From NCBI GenBank assembly GCA_905160935.1, contig CAJHZI010000511.1, positions 62,001 to 126,000 of the forward strand: a stretch of 64,000 nucleotides of DNA, given 5' to 3'. Within the stretch, counting starts at the first letter, position 1. The number at the start of each line of letters is the position of its first letter. The notes under the pieces were generated by a model that ran no database searches, had not been told where the DNA came from, and saw nothing but the letters and a program-made list of their open reading frames with translations. The position numbers were made by a program, and so were the translations under genes. This stretch comes from Enchytraeus crypticus. Taxonomy: Eukaryota > Annelida > Clitellata > Enchytraeida > Enchytraeidae. Below, piece after piece: positions 23,039-33,379 of this stretch.

Positions 23039-23392
23039 GAGACGGAAATATGCAGTAGGATTGCACAAGCAAAAGCGGCCTTTCGTAATAGAAAAGAACT
23101 ATTAACAAAAAGTCTAAAGAAAGACACAAAGATAAAGATAGTGAAAACTTTGGTTTGGATCACGCTATTATATGGATGTGAGACATGGACCTTAAGAAAG
23201 GAAGATATTAGAAAACTGGAGGCGTTGGAAATGTGGATTTGAAGAAGAATGGAGAGGATTAGCTGGACTCAAAAGGTTACAAATGAGGAAGTTCTGGAGA
23301 GAGTTGGCACAGATAGACAGTTGATAAATGTATTAAGAAATAGGAAGAAGTGTTGGATAGGACATATTGTAAGGGGGGAAGGTCTATTAACC
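23039..23392 (+). pseudogene. LINE reverse transcriptase C-terminal fragment, cut at TTAA
   Basis: Reads CETEICSRIAQAKAAFRNRK (one frameshift in the neighbourhood), then LLYGCETWTLRKEDIRKLEA and WIGHIVRGEGLL. This is the region after the thumb in a non-LTR reverse transcriptase ORF of the same family as the minus-strand copy at 27727-29870. An in-frame TGA follows EMWI. The copy stops at GGTCTATTAA, where the piggyBac-like element begins; in the other copy the sequence continues AAGAGGTCATAG. Confidence 0.85.
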
Positions 23393-26000
23393 TTTATTTG
23401 GCCAACGTTCCACTTATGGAACAAATGTTTAAGAAATTATTGCAAATTAGATACAAATGATATCAAAGCATGCAATATTTCATTTAAAAGAAGAAGAATG
23501 CTACAATAAAGGTGTTTATTGAGGTTCTTGTTCCAACTCTTATTTAGGTAGCAAAATACAAACAGAATCACAACATTTTGCATTTTTTTGTGTATTTTTA
23601 TATAAATTGCTATAAAAAAAATTTATATTGAGCCAATTTCTTTAGGATTTTACAAAAGAATGTTAAAATGATTGTAGTTTAAATATTTATAAATCATTGA
23701 TCACAATAGTTCATATTTCTGATTCTATTGAATATTTCTTGGTCATGTTCCACTTATGGAACGTTGGCCGGATATTGTTACATATTACGTATATTATGCT
23801 TTATTGATCTCATGTAAAAATCATGCTATTTTTGTAAGTTTCTAGATACAATCTGAGTAAAGCTCAATACTGTATTATATATATATAAAACTAAAGACAC
23901 AACTGCTATGTCTATTCGGAGATTTCTTAGCCTAAAGGAGGCTGTAGATTCAGTTTTAGCATCAGATTCGGATTCCGATTGCGACGAAATTGACATTTGC
24001 ATTTTACCTCCTAATGATGGAGCGGATACAGATACTGAAGATATCGAAGAAGACAATTTAGAGGCGGATGAACCCGGCGATGTGTGTGGTCAATTGGAGA
24101 TCATCAACAATCACAGTAGTGATGTAGACGCTAGTGGTCAGGTAGCAGTTCCTGTTCAAAAGAATCCTTGCAAGAAAAGAGTGAACTCGAGTAGCACCTC
24201 CAGTGTTTCTGCGAAGAAAGTAAAAGCGGAGCAGACAAAGAAAAACTGGAAAAAATCTTCAGAGCTAAATTTTAACGCCATGCCAGTCAATCCACCCTTG
24301 ATCTGCAATACTTATCCACACCTGGTCTCTCTAAGCGCAATGAATATCTTTGAAAAGGTTTTTACAGAAGCTATGGTACAATATTTGAAAACTCAGTTTG
24401 AGCTGTATGCCCATCGTGAAATGAACTGTCCAACTTTTTCTGTCTCAATGACGGAAATTCGTCAGTATATCGGTATACTACTCGTTTCTGGATACTTCGG
24501 TTTGCCATCTGAAGAGGACTATTGGAGTACTGCTGACGACCTCGGGTGTCCGATAGTAGCAAAAGCGATGACTAGATCCAGGTTCAAGGAGTTGAAGAGG
24601 TTCTGTCACGAGGCAGATAATGAGAACCTGGGGGAATCTAGAGTTGCAAAAGTTCAACCAATTTATGACCAACTCAATAAGTCCTTCACTCAGTTTGGAA
24701 TATTTCACCAGAAGTTGAGCATAGACGAATCCATGGTTCCATATTATGGACAACACAGGGCCAAGATGTTTATTAGAGGTAAGCCCATTTGATTCGGCTA
24801 TAAGGTTTGGATGCTGTGCTCGGCTGATGGATACCCTTATCAGGCTTCCATATACTGCGGAAAAGATGAAACCTGTCCAGCCAATATCACTCTAGGAGAA
24901 CATGTCGTGTTGAGCTTGGTCAAAGTAATTGAGGAACCAGCCCAGCATGAATTGTTCTTTGACAACTTTTTCACGTCTCACAAGCTTCTCACAACCCTAA
25001 AGTCACAGGGATTACGAGCAACTGGTACGGTTCGTGAGGGCAGGGAGGGTGGTGCGAATCTGGCAAACAAGGTGGCATTCAAGAAGCAACCCAGATGATG
25101 GTACGAGTACACTTGTGACGGGGATATTGGTGTGGTTCGTTGGTCAGATAATAACGTTCTTACATGCGCAACCAATTATGATAGGGTGAATCCAGTTAAC
25201 AAAGTGCAGCGCCACATCAAGGGAAAGGCTGGTAAGGACACTGTATCTCAGCCTCGTATGATTGCTAACTATGTCTCTGGAATGGGAGGAGTTGATCTAA
25301 TGGATCGCCTGCTTGGGGCCTACAGACCTAAGATAAAGGGCAAGAAGTGGTGGTGGAATTTCTTTGTGAACGCAATTAACATGGCAGTTGTGGCGGCCTG
25401 GAAGATTCACTGCACTGTTTCTCAGCCATCAGAAGCTCTAAGCCACAAGCAGTTTCGCAGGGAAGTAGTTCATGGTCTACTAAGAAGCGGATACCGTCAG
25501 CGCCTTGGAGGACCAACTGCGCCTGTACCACAATGTGTGAGATATGATGGTCAGCATCACTACCTAGAGTCTACCACCCAGGGTAGATGTGTATGGTGTA
25601 CCAGCAACACTAAGAAGAGATGTGGAAAGTGTGAAAAAAGACTCCACGAAAAATGTTTTTCTTTGTTCCAGAGCTCTTTACAATAGGCAATCCATTGAAA
25701 CATCTTACACTCCATAGGCTTCTAGCCTCATAGATAAGACATAATAACTTTTAATTAGCTAAAATTAATAAAAAATTGATGTTAATTTGTGTCGTTTATT
25801 AGGAATACGGACAATAATTGTATAATAATGTTAGAGTAAGAACGGTTATCTATACTACTATGTGTAATAGTATAATAACAATTTCCAGCCAACGTTCCAC
25901 TTGTGGAACATATACTTTTTTCAAAACCATTAAACTTACACTTCTTAAACTTTGCAAATCGCTATTCTGACATGTAACCTGTAATTGTTTAAAATTTGGT
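23393..26000 (+). mobile_element. piggyBac-like DNA transposon
   Basis: The left end follows TTAA exactly (CCTTTATTTGG...), as expected for a piggyBac element with a TTAA target. A palindromic motif GTTCCACTTATGGAAC lies at about 23407 and again at about 23749 in the reverse context. A variant with TTGTG lies at about 25894, beyond the transposase stop. The right end is uncertain: GGTTAAATTTG near 25997 is a candidate, and LINE sequence has resumed by 26033. The element carries the transposase remnant listed next. Confidence 0.75.
23908..25686 (+). pseudogene. piggyBac-type transposase with two in-frame stops
   Basis: 593 codons in a single frame, interrupted only by TGA at 24790-24792 and 25096-25098. 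An acidic Ser/Asp-rich N-terminus is followed by the DDE_Tnp_1_7-type core. The catalytic aspartates are visible in SIDESMVPYYG, FFDNFFTS and GMGGVDLMDRLLG. The C-terminus has a Cys-rich domain (CVWCTSNTKKRCGKCEKRL) and ends at TAG 25684-25686. The first TGA falls in KPI-stop-FGYK, where relatives have Arg, so it fits a CGA to TGA change. No frameshift is present, so inactivation looks recent. Similar elements have given rise to domesticated PGBD genes, but the two stops argue against that here. Confidence 0.9.
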
Positions 26001-26018
26001 TAAATTTGATTGACTACA

Positions 26019-26210
26019 ACTATGAGCGGCTTGATAAAGGAAGAGGTCATAGAAGGTAGAATGGAAGGAAAAAGAGGCAGGGGCAGGCCGAGACTAGGTA
26101 TGTTACATGATTTAAAGACCCACTCATATGTGGAAATGAAGAGGAAGGCGGGAAGACAGAGAAAAGTGGAGGCGCTATACACCATGAACCTGCCAGTAGG
26201 CAGTGCACTA

Positions 26211-26249
<39 letters not shown>

Positions 26250-26256
26250 GAAAGAG
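26019..26256 (+). mobile_element. LINE 3' terminus with hairpin and GA tail
   Basis: Reads KEEVIEGRMEGKRGRGRPRL, then a short 3' UTR, the hairpin CTGCCAGTAGGCAG, GTGCACTAA and (GAGA)n. It continues the family interrupted at 23392. It may be the other half of that same copy, but the junction sequence is not a clean TTAA, so this is unproven. Confidence 0.8.
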
Positions 26257-26811
26257 AGATTCTGAATAATTTCTCCAGAATTCAATATCACTTAAACATA
26301 TACAAAACACCATAACAAGTGTTCTCTTTACAGCAAACGAACAGTTTGCATATCGTTTTTCAATTTAGTGCGAATAGAAAGATTACGAATTTCTATCTCA
26401 ATGTAATCATCATCAGCATTACGATTACTAATATGACCTAGATGTCTGGTGTAGAGTATTTGAGATCATTCAACAACGCGTACAAGAAAAGTACAAAGTA
26501 AGCTTTTTTACTACCAATTTTTATATTTACTGCATCAGAAAAAATGCTATACAGCGCTAAAAGATCAAGTGGACTTTATGTCAGGTCTCAACCTTGTTAT
26601 CGCAATCAGCTGATTGATATAAACAACATTGACTGTTATCTATGGTTAGAACGTAGAGCCACAATGCCTACTCAAGATATTCACAATGTGAGTTTGATAG
26701 TTAAATTCTAATTTTACTTACAAAATTTTAATAAAAATCGCAAATGCCCTCAATCTAAACAGTAAATCTAACCCCACATCTAATCCTAAATCTTGTCCTA
26801 TGAATGTCTTT
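26257..26811. other. Intergenic, no gene seen
   Basis: AT-rich sequence with no supported ORF or repeat. Confidence 0.4.
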
Positions 26812-27066
26812 ATAGAGTAGGGGTAATGGGTCTTTATAGAGTAGGGGTAGTGTCATGAAGTTAAGTGGCAGGTCCTGAGGTGAATTGAACTCTCGTGGGT
26901 TACAATCCCAGCGACGATGAGTTGAGAGTAAAATCTCGGAAAATCGTACCTGGTTACATGGAAAATGGTCTAAATTGCCAAACGATTTAAACATGCGGTA
27001 TTAAAAGTGATAGATTTCAACACAGTTGATCATTTCACTGTAATGCGTGTTTACTTTTATACTTTT
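26812..27066 (+). mobile_element. tRNA-derived SINE, family A, copy 3
   Basis: TCCTGAGGTGAATTGAACTC, a B-box relic (GGGTTACAATCCCAG) and the conserved 3' body ATAGATTTCAACACAGTTGA. The head has a short internal duplication (TATAGAGTAGGGGTA twice). Confidence 0.7.
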
Positions 27067-27179
27067 GAAAACCTGAATAATTCGAGCAGACCCAAAACCA
27101 TTGCAACCACTGCAACCATTGCATCAACCCACTGCACAGGAACTGAGACCAACACGTAAATCTTCATTCCACTAGTACG

Positions 27180-27333
27180 TAGGCCTGAGTACCCTTCTTT
27201 AAACTGAGTTCCCGCATTTTGGTTTGCACTATTTTGAACCCCACCCTCTGCTCATCGGGTTGGATTTGGTACCATAGTGCTCAATGTTTTCATGGACGAC
27301 TGTAGCACTGTAATTGTTGTTGTTGTTGTTGGT
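27180..27333 (+). mobile_element. LINE 3' end with (GTT)n tail, copy 5
   Basis: CTGCTCATCGGGTTGGATTT, AATGTTTTCATGGACGACTG and AGCACTGTAATTGTTG(TTG)n, matching the 5203 copy. Confidence 0.75.
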
Positions 27334-27334
27334 A

Positions 27335-27440
27335 ACAAAAGTGACTCGATGTAGAATCGAACCACGGACGTGAAAATCTAAAACTTGACGATATAAGCTT
27401 TGCCTAATTACATGTAATTACTCCACTGCGCCACGGCATT
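27335..27440 (-). mobile_element. tRNA-like SINE fragment
   Basis: The minus strand has GCCGTGGCGCAGTGGAGTAA (A box TGGCGCAGTGG) and CGTGGTTCGATTCTACATCG (B box). The boxes are about 70 bp apart with no cloverleaf I can draw, so I call it SINE-like, not a tRNA gene. Confidence 0.5.
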
Positions 27441-27726
27441 TTCCGACTTAATACGGTATAGTAGATATAGGTGTAATAGGTACGGCGTTAGAATTCTATC
27501 AAAATGTTTTTCCTGCGCATGCGCACATTAGATTTATGATATAGTCTACATGAGTAGGCCTATAGCATTGTACGTGTTTTACAGCCGCAGAACTCATTAG
27601 ATCTTACTATTCATATTCAGGCGCAGATACACCATGGGGGATGTTGGGGATGCATCCCCCCACTGGCTCTAGCGGATTTTTTTACGGTTCGATAAGTTTA
27701 TGGCGATTAGTTATTGTGGGTTATCT

Positions 27727-29870
27727 TTTATCTATCTCTCTCTTAGTGCACTGCCTACTGGCAGGTCCATGATATATAACGCCTTCACTCTTCTCTGTCT
27801 TCCGCCTTCCTCTTCATTTCCACATATGAGTGGGTCTTTAAATCATATAACATACCTAATCTCGGCCTGCCCCTGCCTCTTTTTCCTTCCATTCTACCCT
27901 CTATGACCTCTTTTAATAGACCTTCCCCCCTTACAATATGTCCTATCCAACACTTCTTCCTATTTCTTAATACATTGGGCAGTATTGTCTGGATGTGTAA
28001 CTCGACGGTGTTTGACTTGTATTCACAACATTTTTGCACTGATTTAAAATCATTATTGGCGCACGTTTGTATCCCAGCTTGCGTTGACTGCTGTTATTTG
28101 TTTGTATTATGAGCGACACAGTTTCGATTGTTTATGTTTTGTACCTGTCTATCTGTGCCAACTCTCTCCAGAACTTCCTCATTTGTAACCTTTTGAGTCC
28201 AACTAATCCTCTCCATTCTTCTTCAAATCCACATTTCCAACGCCTCCAGTTTCCTAATATCTTCCTTCCTTAAGGTCCATGTCTCACATCCATACAATAG
28301 CGTGGTCCAAACCAAAGTTTTTCACTATCTTTATCCTTGTGTTTTTCTTTAGAATTTTTGTTATTACTTCTTTTCTACTACCAAAGGCCGCTTTTTCTTG
28401 TGCAATCCTACTGCATATTTCCGTCTCACATTTCCCATCATCGGTTATAGTATGACCCAAATATTTGAAACTCCTTACCTGTTCCAATTTCGTACCATTT
28501 ATTGTGACATTAACTTCACCTTTATTATTGGACACTCTCATAACCTTGGTCTTTTTTATACTAATCTTCATGCCATATCTTAGGGACGTATCATTCAGCC
28601 TATCCATTATCTTCTGCAATCCAATCTCGCTGCCGCGACCATTCCTTGGTCATCTGCAAATCGTACATATTGTAACAAATTCCCTCCTACTTTTATTCAT
28701 TCTTCCAAGTCTTCCATGGCTTCCTCCATCACTACCTCAGCGTAAATGTTAAACAGCAGCGGCAAAATGCTACAACCTTGTCTTACTTCACGTCCTATTT
28801 CACCTTCTTCTGAGTATTCTTGTTGGATTTTGATTACTGCTCTTTGATTCATGTACAGGTTCAAAATTAGTCTTCTATCTTTCCAGTCAATTCCTATACT
28901 GTCAAAGGCCTTCTCAAAGTCTACAAAGCATGCAAAAACGTCATTTCCATATTCTACGCTTCTTTCGCAAAGAACCCGCATTAACTTCCTATTGCTTTGC
29001 TTTGTGCCCGCATCCTTTCCTACACCAAATTGTGTTTTTTTGCTCAGATATCATCTCGGCTTTCGACTCGATACGATTATTTACTATCTTTAATAAGATC
29101 TCGATTGCTGAGTATTAACCTGATTTGCTGTAATCCGACACTCCACAGCCTTGCTTTTTTGAGGAATGGGAATCGTCACTGACTTGTTAAAGTCTTCCTG
29201 CCCAATACCTTGTATTGTAGACTTTCCACTACATAACCCACCATTAATTTTTTTGAGTGTTTCCTCCCTTCCACCTTTTAAGATCTGCTGATTTAATCTA
29301 TTTCCGGCCCGCCTCCACCTTTCCCATACTGTTAATTGGCCGAATTAAATTTCCTCCTTCTTAAATCGGGGGCCCTTTTTAATTCGTCTCGTTGAAATTT
29401 TTCTTCTTCTATTTTAAAATCCTCTTGAGCTAGTTTCCCAGCTTTATCATACAATTCCTCTACATATTCTCTTCATCCTTCTTTTACTTTTTCCAGCTCG
29501 GTTTTCAATTCCCCATCTTTACCCATTATACTAATGTCTTTTGCATCTCCTTTCTATTTCTTATCGGTTCTTGTTAATTCCTACTCCTAGTATATAGATC
29601 CGCACCCCTCCCTCTTCTATCATATTCTGCTAAATCATCACACTTTCACTCCACCAATGATCTTTTGCTTTGTTTGTAATTCTTCTAAGTTCACTGTTTA
29701 AGCTTCTATATTTCCTTCGGCCATGACTGGTGTCAATACTTTTCCATTTCCTCCTTTCATCCATTTTGTCAAGCATCTCGCTTGTGATCCAAGGTTTTCT
29801 TTTAGCTGTATTTGCTTTAATAAAGCCATAAACTTCTTTTGCACCTATTTTAATAGCTTCCTTTAACTTA
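27727..29870 (-). pseudogene. Degenerate LINE copy with reverse transcriptase
   Basis: About 2.1 kb of a non-LTR retrotransposon ORF2 on the minus strand, broken by frameshifts and stops. In order: the linker before RT (AIKIGAKEVYGFIKANTAK, then KPWITSEMLDKMDERRKW, about 29870-29640), the RT palm (ACFVDFEKAFDSIGIDWKD at about 28900), a REVRQGCSILPLLFNIYAE block, the catalytic FADD box (YVRFADDQGMVAAARLD, about 28670-28620), the thumb (FKYLGHTITDDGKCETEICS) and the C-terminal LKEVIEGRMEGKRGRGRPRL. It ends at the hairpin and GA-type terminus near 27727. The endonuclease domain is missing. Confidence 0.88.
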
Positions 29871-30039
29871 ACTTAACATAATTATACTGGTTAAGGAAGT
29901 CACAAAGACTTGTAACACCAGTCTTCGTCGTAATTTCATACCTCTATACATTGAGACCGTAAAGGAAAAAAGATACAAACCTTGACAAGTTGATAGGCTT
30001 CAAAGGAGAACATAAGAAAAAAACTAAACACTCACCAAC

Positions 30040-30264
30040 ATACCACACCCACACATAACCAGCTCACATATAAACTTACACACAGGTATATAACTATGCA
30101 CAAATACACATACATACATGCACCCATGCATTGTGCACATACATGTAGGCCTACATGCATACATACCCACACCCACACACATACATACATAAATACATAC
30201 AAACACTCAAATACTTACATGTATATACATATACATACATACAAACACACATACACACCCCACA

Positions 30265-30308
<44 letters not shown>

Positions 30309-30530
30309 TACACCCATAAATATGCAGATATATACATACATATACACACATACATATGTACATATATACACATATACACACAAATATACACATATACACA
30401 CATATATATACACACATACACATATACATATATACACTCATACACAATTATACATACACCTACATATACATGTATACACATAGAATACACTCACTTGTAC
30501 ATACACACATCGACCTTACAGACAAAAATA
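30040..30530. repeat. (CATA)n/(CACATA)n compound microsatellite
   Basis: About 490 bp of ACATAC/ACACATA variants with a (TA)n core at 30267-30303. Long ORFs across it are compositional artefacts. Confidence 0.95.
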
Positions 30531-30586
30531 TGCAAGTATGCAGATAACTACGTACTGCAGGCATATCAACAATTTGCAAAATATAG

Positions 30587-30587
<1 letters not shown>

Positions 30588-30676
<89 letters not shown>
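30588..30676. repeat. (TA)n-(GA)n compound microsatellite
   Basis: A pure TA run followed directly by a pure GA run. Confidence 0.97.
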
Positions 30677-30677
<1 letters not shown>

Positions 30678-32282
30678 CTATATGTAATTCCTATATTAAG
30701 TAGGCTATTTAAGGTTTCGTTCAATTTATGTTTATTTTATGTCTTGATTTGTGAAAATTGCTAAATTTTCATTTTAATGCGAATTTAAAACGAGGATCGA
30801 AATAATAATAGGCCTATTTACTTTTATTAACCCTCTTATTATAAGCGTAGGCGCCGGCACCGGTACTGCAGGTGCCAGGTACGATAATTGCCGTACCACT
30901 TTTTAGTCCCAATGTTAAATGCAGTACCACGTTTTGTACCACTGTTTTACTCTTAATGGTCTTAATGATGCAGATGAGGTCATTAGTGTAAAAGTCAAAT
31001 CAAGACTATAGTTGTTAAGCTGAAATAAATAGCAGTCTTTGTGAGAGAATCCCGTGGAGCGACATCGACAGGGTGTTAGAAATGATAAAATGATAAAATA
31101 TGTTGAGAGAATTCAGTCATATATCAATGTGCCTGCAACACTAATGTGTTAATTTTCTGTGGCGCCCTGTCCTCAAGAGCAGATTAGAACTTGTGGGACA
31201 GGAACAGCTCATAGACTGCAGCATAAACAAGGGGCCAATTGTAAAGTTTCCGCCGTCAATACATGTAGGCCCTACAAAAGTGCTCATGAGCTTACATTCA
31301 GTTGGCTTCACAAGTTTAACCGTCAAAGCTGTACATATATTTTACTTTACACTTTAGTAGGCTAGTGTAGAGCTATGAAAATAACCATAAACGTTAAAAT
31401 TATGGCGATGAAAGGGTCGTTTAATTCACTTAGACTAGATCAGTAGAGTACGTATAGGCTATTTAGTCAGAAGAATAATTCAGATAAATGTATTCGCAAT
31501 AGTATTAATGTAATTAATATTAGATGTGAAGAATTGCAGAACGTGCCAGAACGTATGGTCCCTATCACCAGTAGTACAGCCACCTTCATCTTGATAAGTG
31601 ATATCATTTGGATAATTGAACCTGTTGCAAACTTAAGTTGCTCCAGAAGCAGGAAACCTTCAACTTCCTGCTTTCTAGTTGGGCCTGACAGTATCATTAG
31701 AAGTTTAGAAACTGTCACTAAACAGCATTATAACTTTCTCATGAGCTGCATACGCTGACGCTTATGTGTAATATTTTATTACTAATAGTATAGTCAGTAG
31801 GCCTATGCCTACAATTTCTTCCATGTGCTTCCGCTCGTGTCTGCGTGCGCTTAGGTGCTTATACATCTGCGTGTGTACGTGAGTGTTTGTTTGTGATGTG
31901 TTCATATTTGCGTATATGTATGAGCCAATGTGCATGTGCATGTGTAGGCCTATGTATATATAATATGCATGCATAATGATACATGTTTGTGTGCGTATGT
32001 GTGTGTGCTTGTGTGTGTGTATATATGTGTATGTGTGCGTATCTGTGTGTGTATGTGTTCAATTGACAATCATCCTTCCCCACCAAAAATTTCTGTATGC
32101 GCGCCTGTTCATGTTAATTCATTCCTTTACTAACTTAATATTTACAAACGAGGATCTTTACATATCGATGTTATTGAATATATTAGGGATAATGTCCACC
32201 CACATTTTACACCAAGACCAGAAACACTATTATATCCTAACTTTGGAAAAGTTCTGGATGTAGACAACATAGTTTAACAATA
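30677..32282. other. Intergenic, no gene seen
   Basis: Includes a GC-richer patch at about 30847-30885 with nested palindromes (GGCGCCGGCACCGG), two nearby GTACCAC motifs, and a (TG)n-rich tract at about 31860-32055. No coding region that I can support. Confidence 0.45.
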
Positions 32283-32470
32283 ATATAGACCAGGTCACAT
32301 GATCACGAGTGCTATAATGTAGATGAGGTCACTTGGTCACGAGTGCTATAATATAGACCAGGTCACGTGGTCACGAGTGCTATAATGTAGACCAGTTCAC
32401 ATGGTTACGAGTGCTGTAATATAGACCAGTTCATGTGGTCACGAGTGCTATAATATAAACTAGGTCACAG
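32283..32470. repeat. 34-bp tandem array, five units
   Basis: Unit of the form GACCAGGTCACATGGTCACG followed by AGTGCTATAATATA. Each unit contains an imperfect inverted GGTCAC/GTCACG core. Confidence 0.9.
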
Positions 32471-32577
32471 ACGGAAAAAGGGCTCACTGTATGAAATATT
32501 ATGGTTTCCTGATACCTTTCTTAGAACATACTCAATCCAGTTCTTAATTCAATTCCATGTCATATGCATCATTTGCA

Positions 32578-32988
32578 TATGGACCTTTGATAATATGTAG
32601 CGGTTACTCTGTTTACACAATAAACAAAGCCTAGTGGGAGAGTGGGGAGGGGTGTTTGCTTCTATTAACGGCTGGCAATATATTCGTATATACTTTATTT
32701 ATTTCTTCACTTATTAAACAGAATGGTATTTTAAATAAATACAAAAAATTATATTTTAATTTCTTGTCAAATGATGATAAAGATATGTCTTAATTTACAG
32801 TTAATATTAGCCTATGTCTAGATAGAATATCTAGAGAGAATATAAATACATTTTAAGGATATATTTCGTTGCAGTTGCCTTCCGCAAAGCAATCTATTTT
32901 ATGATGCACAGTGGCGCCGCTCCAACGAATGAAATAATACATAGGGTCATTTTCAAAGCACACGTCTTTTATAACAGGTCTATATATA
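32578..32988 (-). mobile_element. MITE, inverted sister of 14183-14592
   Basis: Reverse copy with the same ends (TATGGACCTTTGATAATATG; ATAACAGGTCTATA) and interior blocks CGCCGCTCCAACGAATGAAA and TTGCAGTTGCCTTCC. Confidence 0.85.
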
Positions 32989-33379
32989 GCAATTCTGTTA
33001 TGCCTTTCTTCAATAAGCAATTTTGTCAGGCCACATAATATTTTCCATTCTTATCCAAAGCTGTATTCCGAACACTTCAAGTTGTCAAATGTGTTCCTTC
33101 CTTAATGTTTCATAAACATACAAGGGTGTGGTACACTGTAATGTTTTTACTACACTGATATTAATCGATTTCCTGTCTTTAATCTAGGTGTTAATACTTC
33201 AAGTAAATGTGTGGATAACGCATGTAGATATTTATTCTAGATTGGCATGTAGTTACTTATTCAATTCATATAAGCCCAGCACAAGACACACTATAGTTAT
33301 ACGCTATAATTAAATTGTTAGTAACAATCAAATCTAGTCACTCTTCACGGACTTGCGTAGGTCAATTACTATAATTTAC
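32989..33379. other. 3' flank of the dopamine receptor gene
   Basis: AT-rich. TTTATT at 33231-33236 reads AATAAA on the minus strand, about 145 nt after the receptor stop, and is a candidate polyadenylation signal. Confidence 0.4.

Noticed and set aside
23249..23509. 86-codon ORF as an independent gene
   Set aside because: Its first half is the LINE C-terminal fragment and its second half is the left end of the piggyBac element.
27335..27440. Possible tRNA gene on the minus strand
   Set aside because: A and B boxes are about 70 bp apart and I could not draw an acceptor stem or anticodon arm; treated as SINE-like. Other B-box hits were rejected as tRNA genes for the same reason.
30024..30764. 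ORFs up to 222 codons on both strands
   Set aside because: They run through CATA, TA and GA microsatellites; composition is only Tyr/Ile/His/Thr or Cys/Met/Val.
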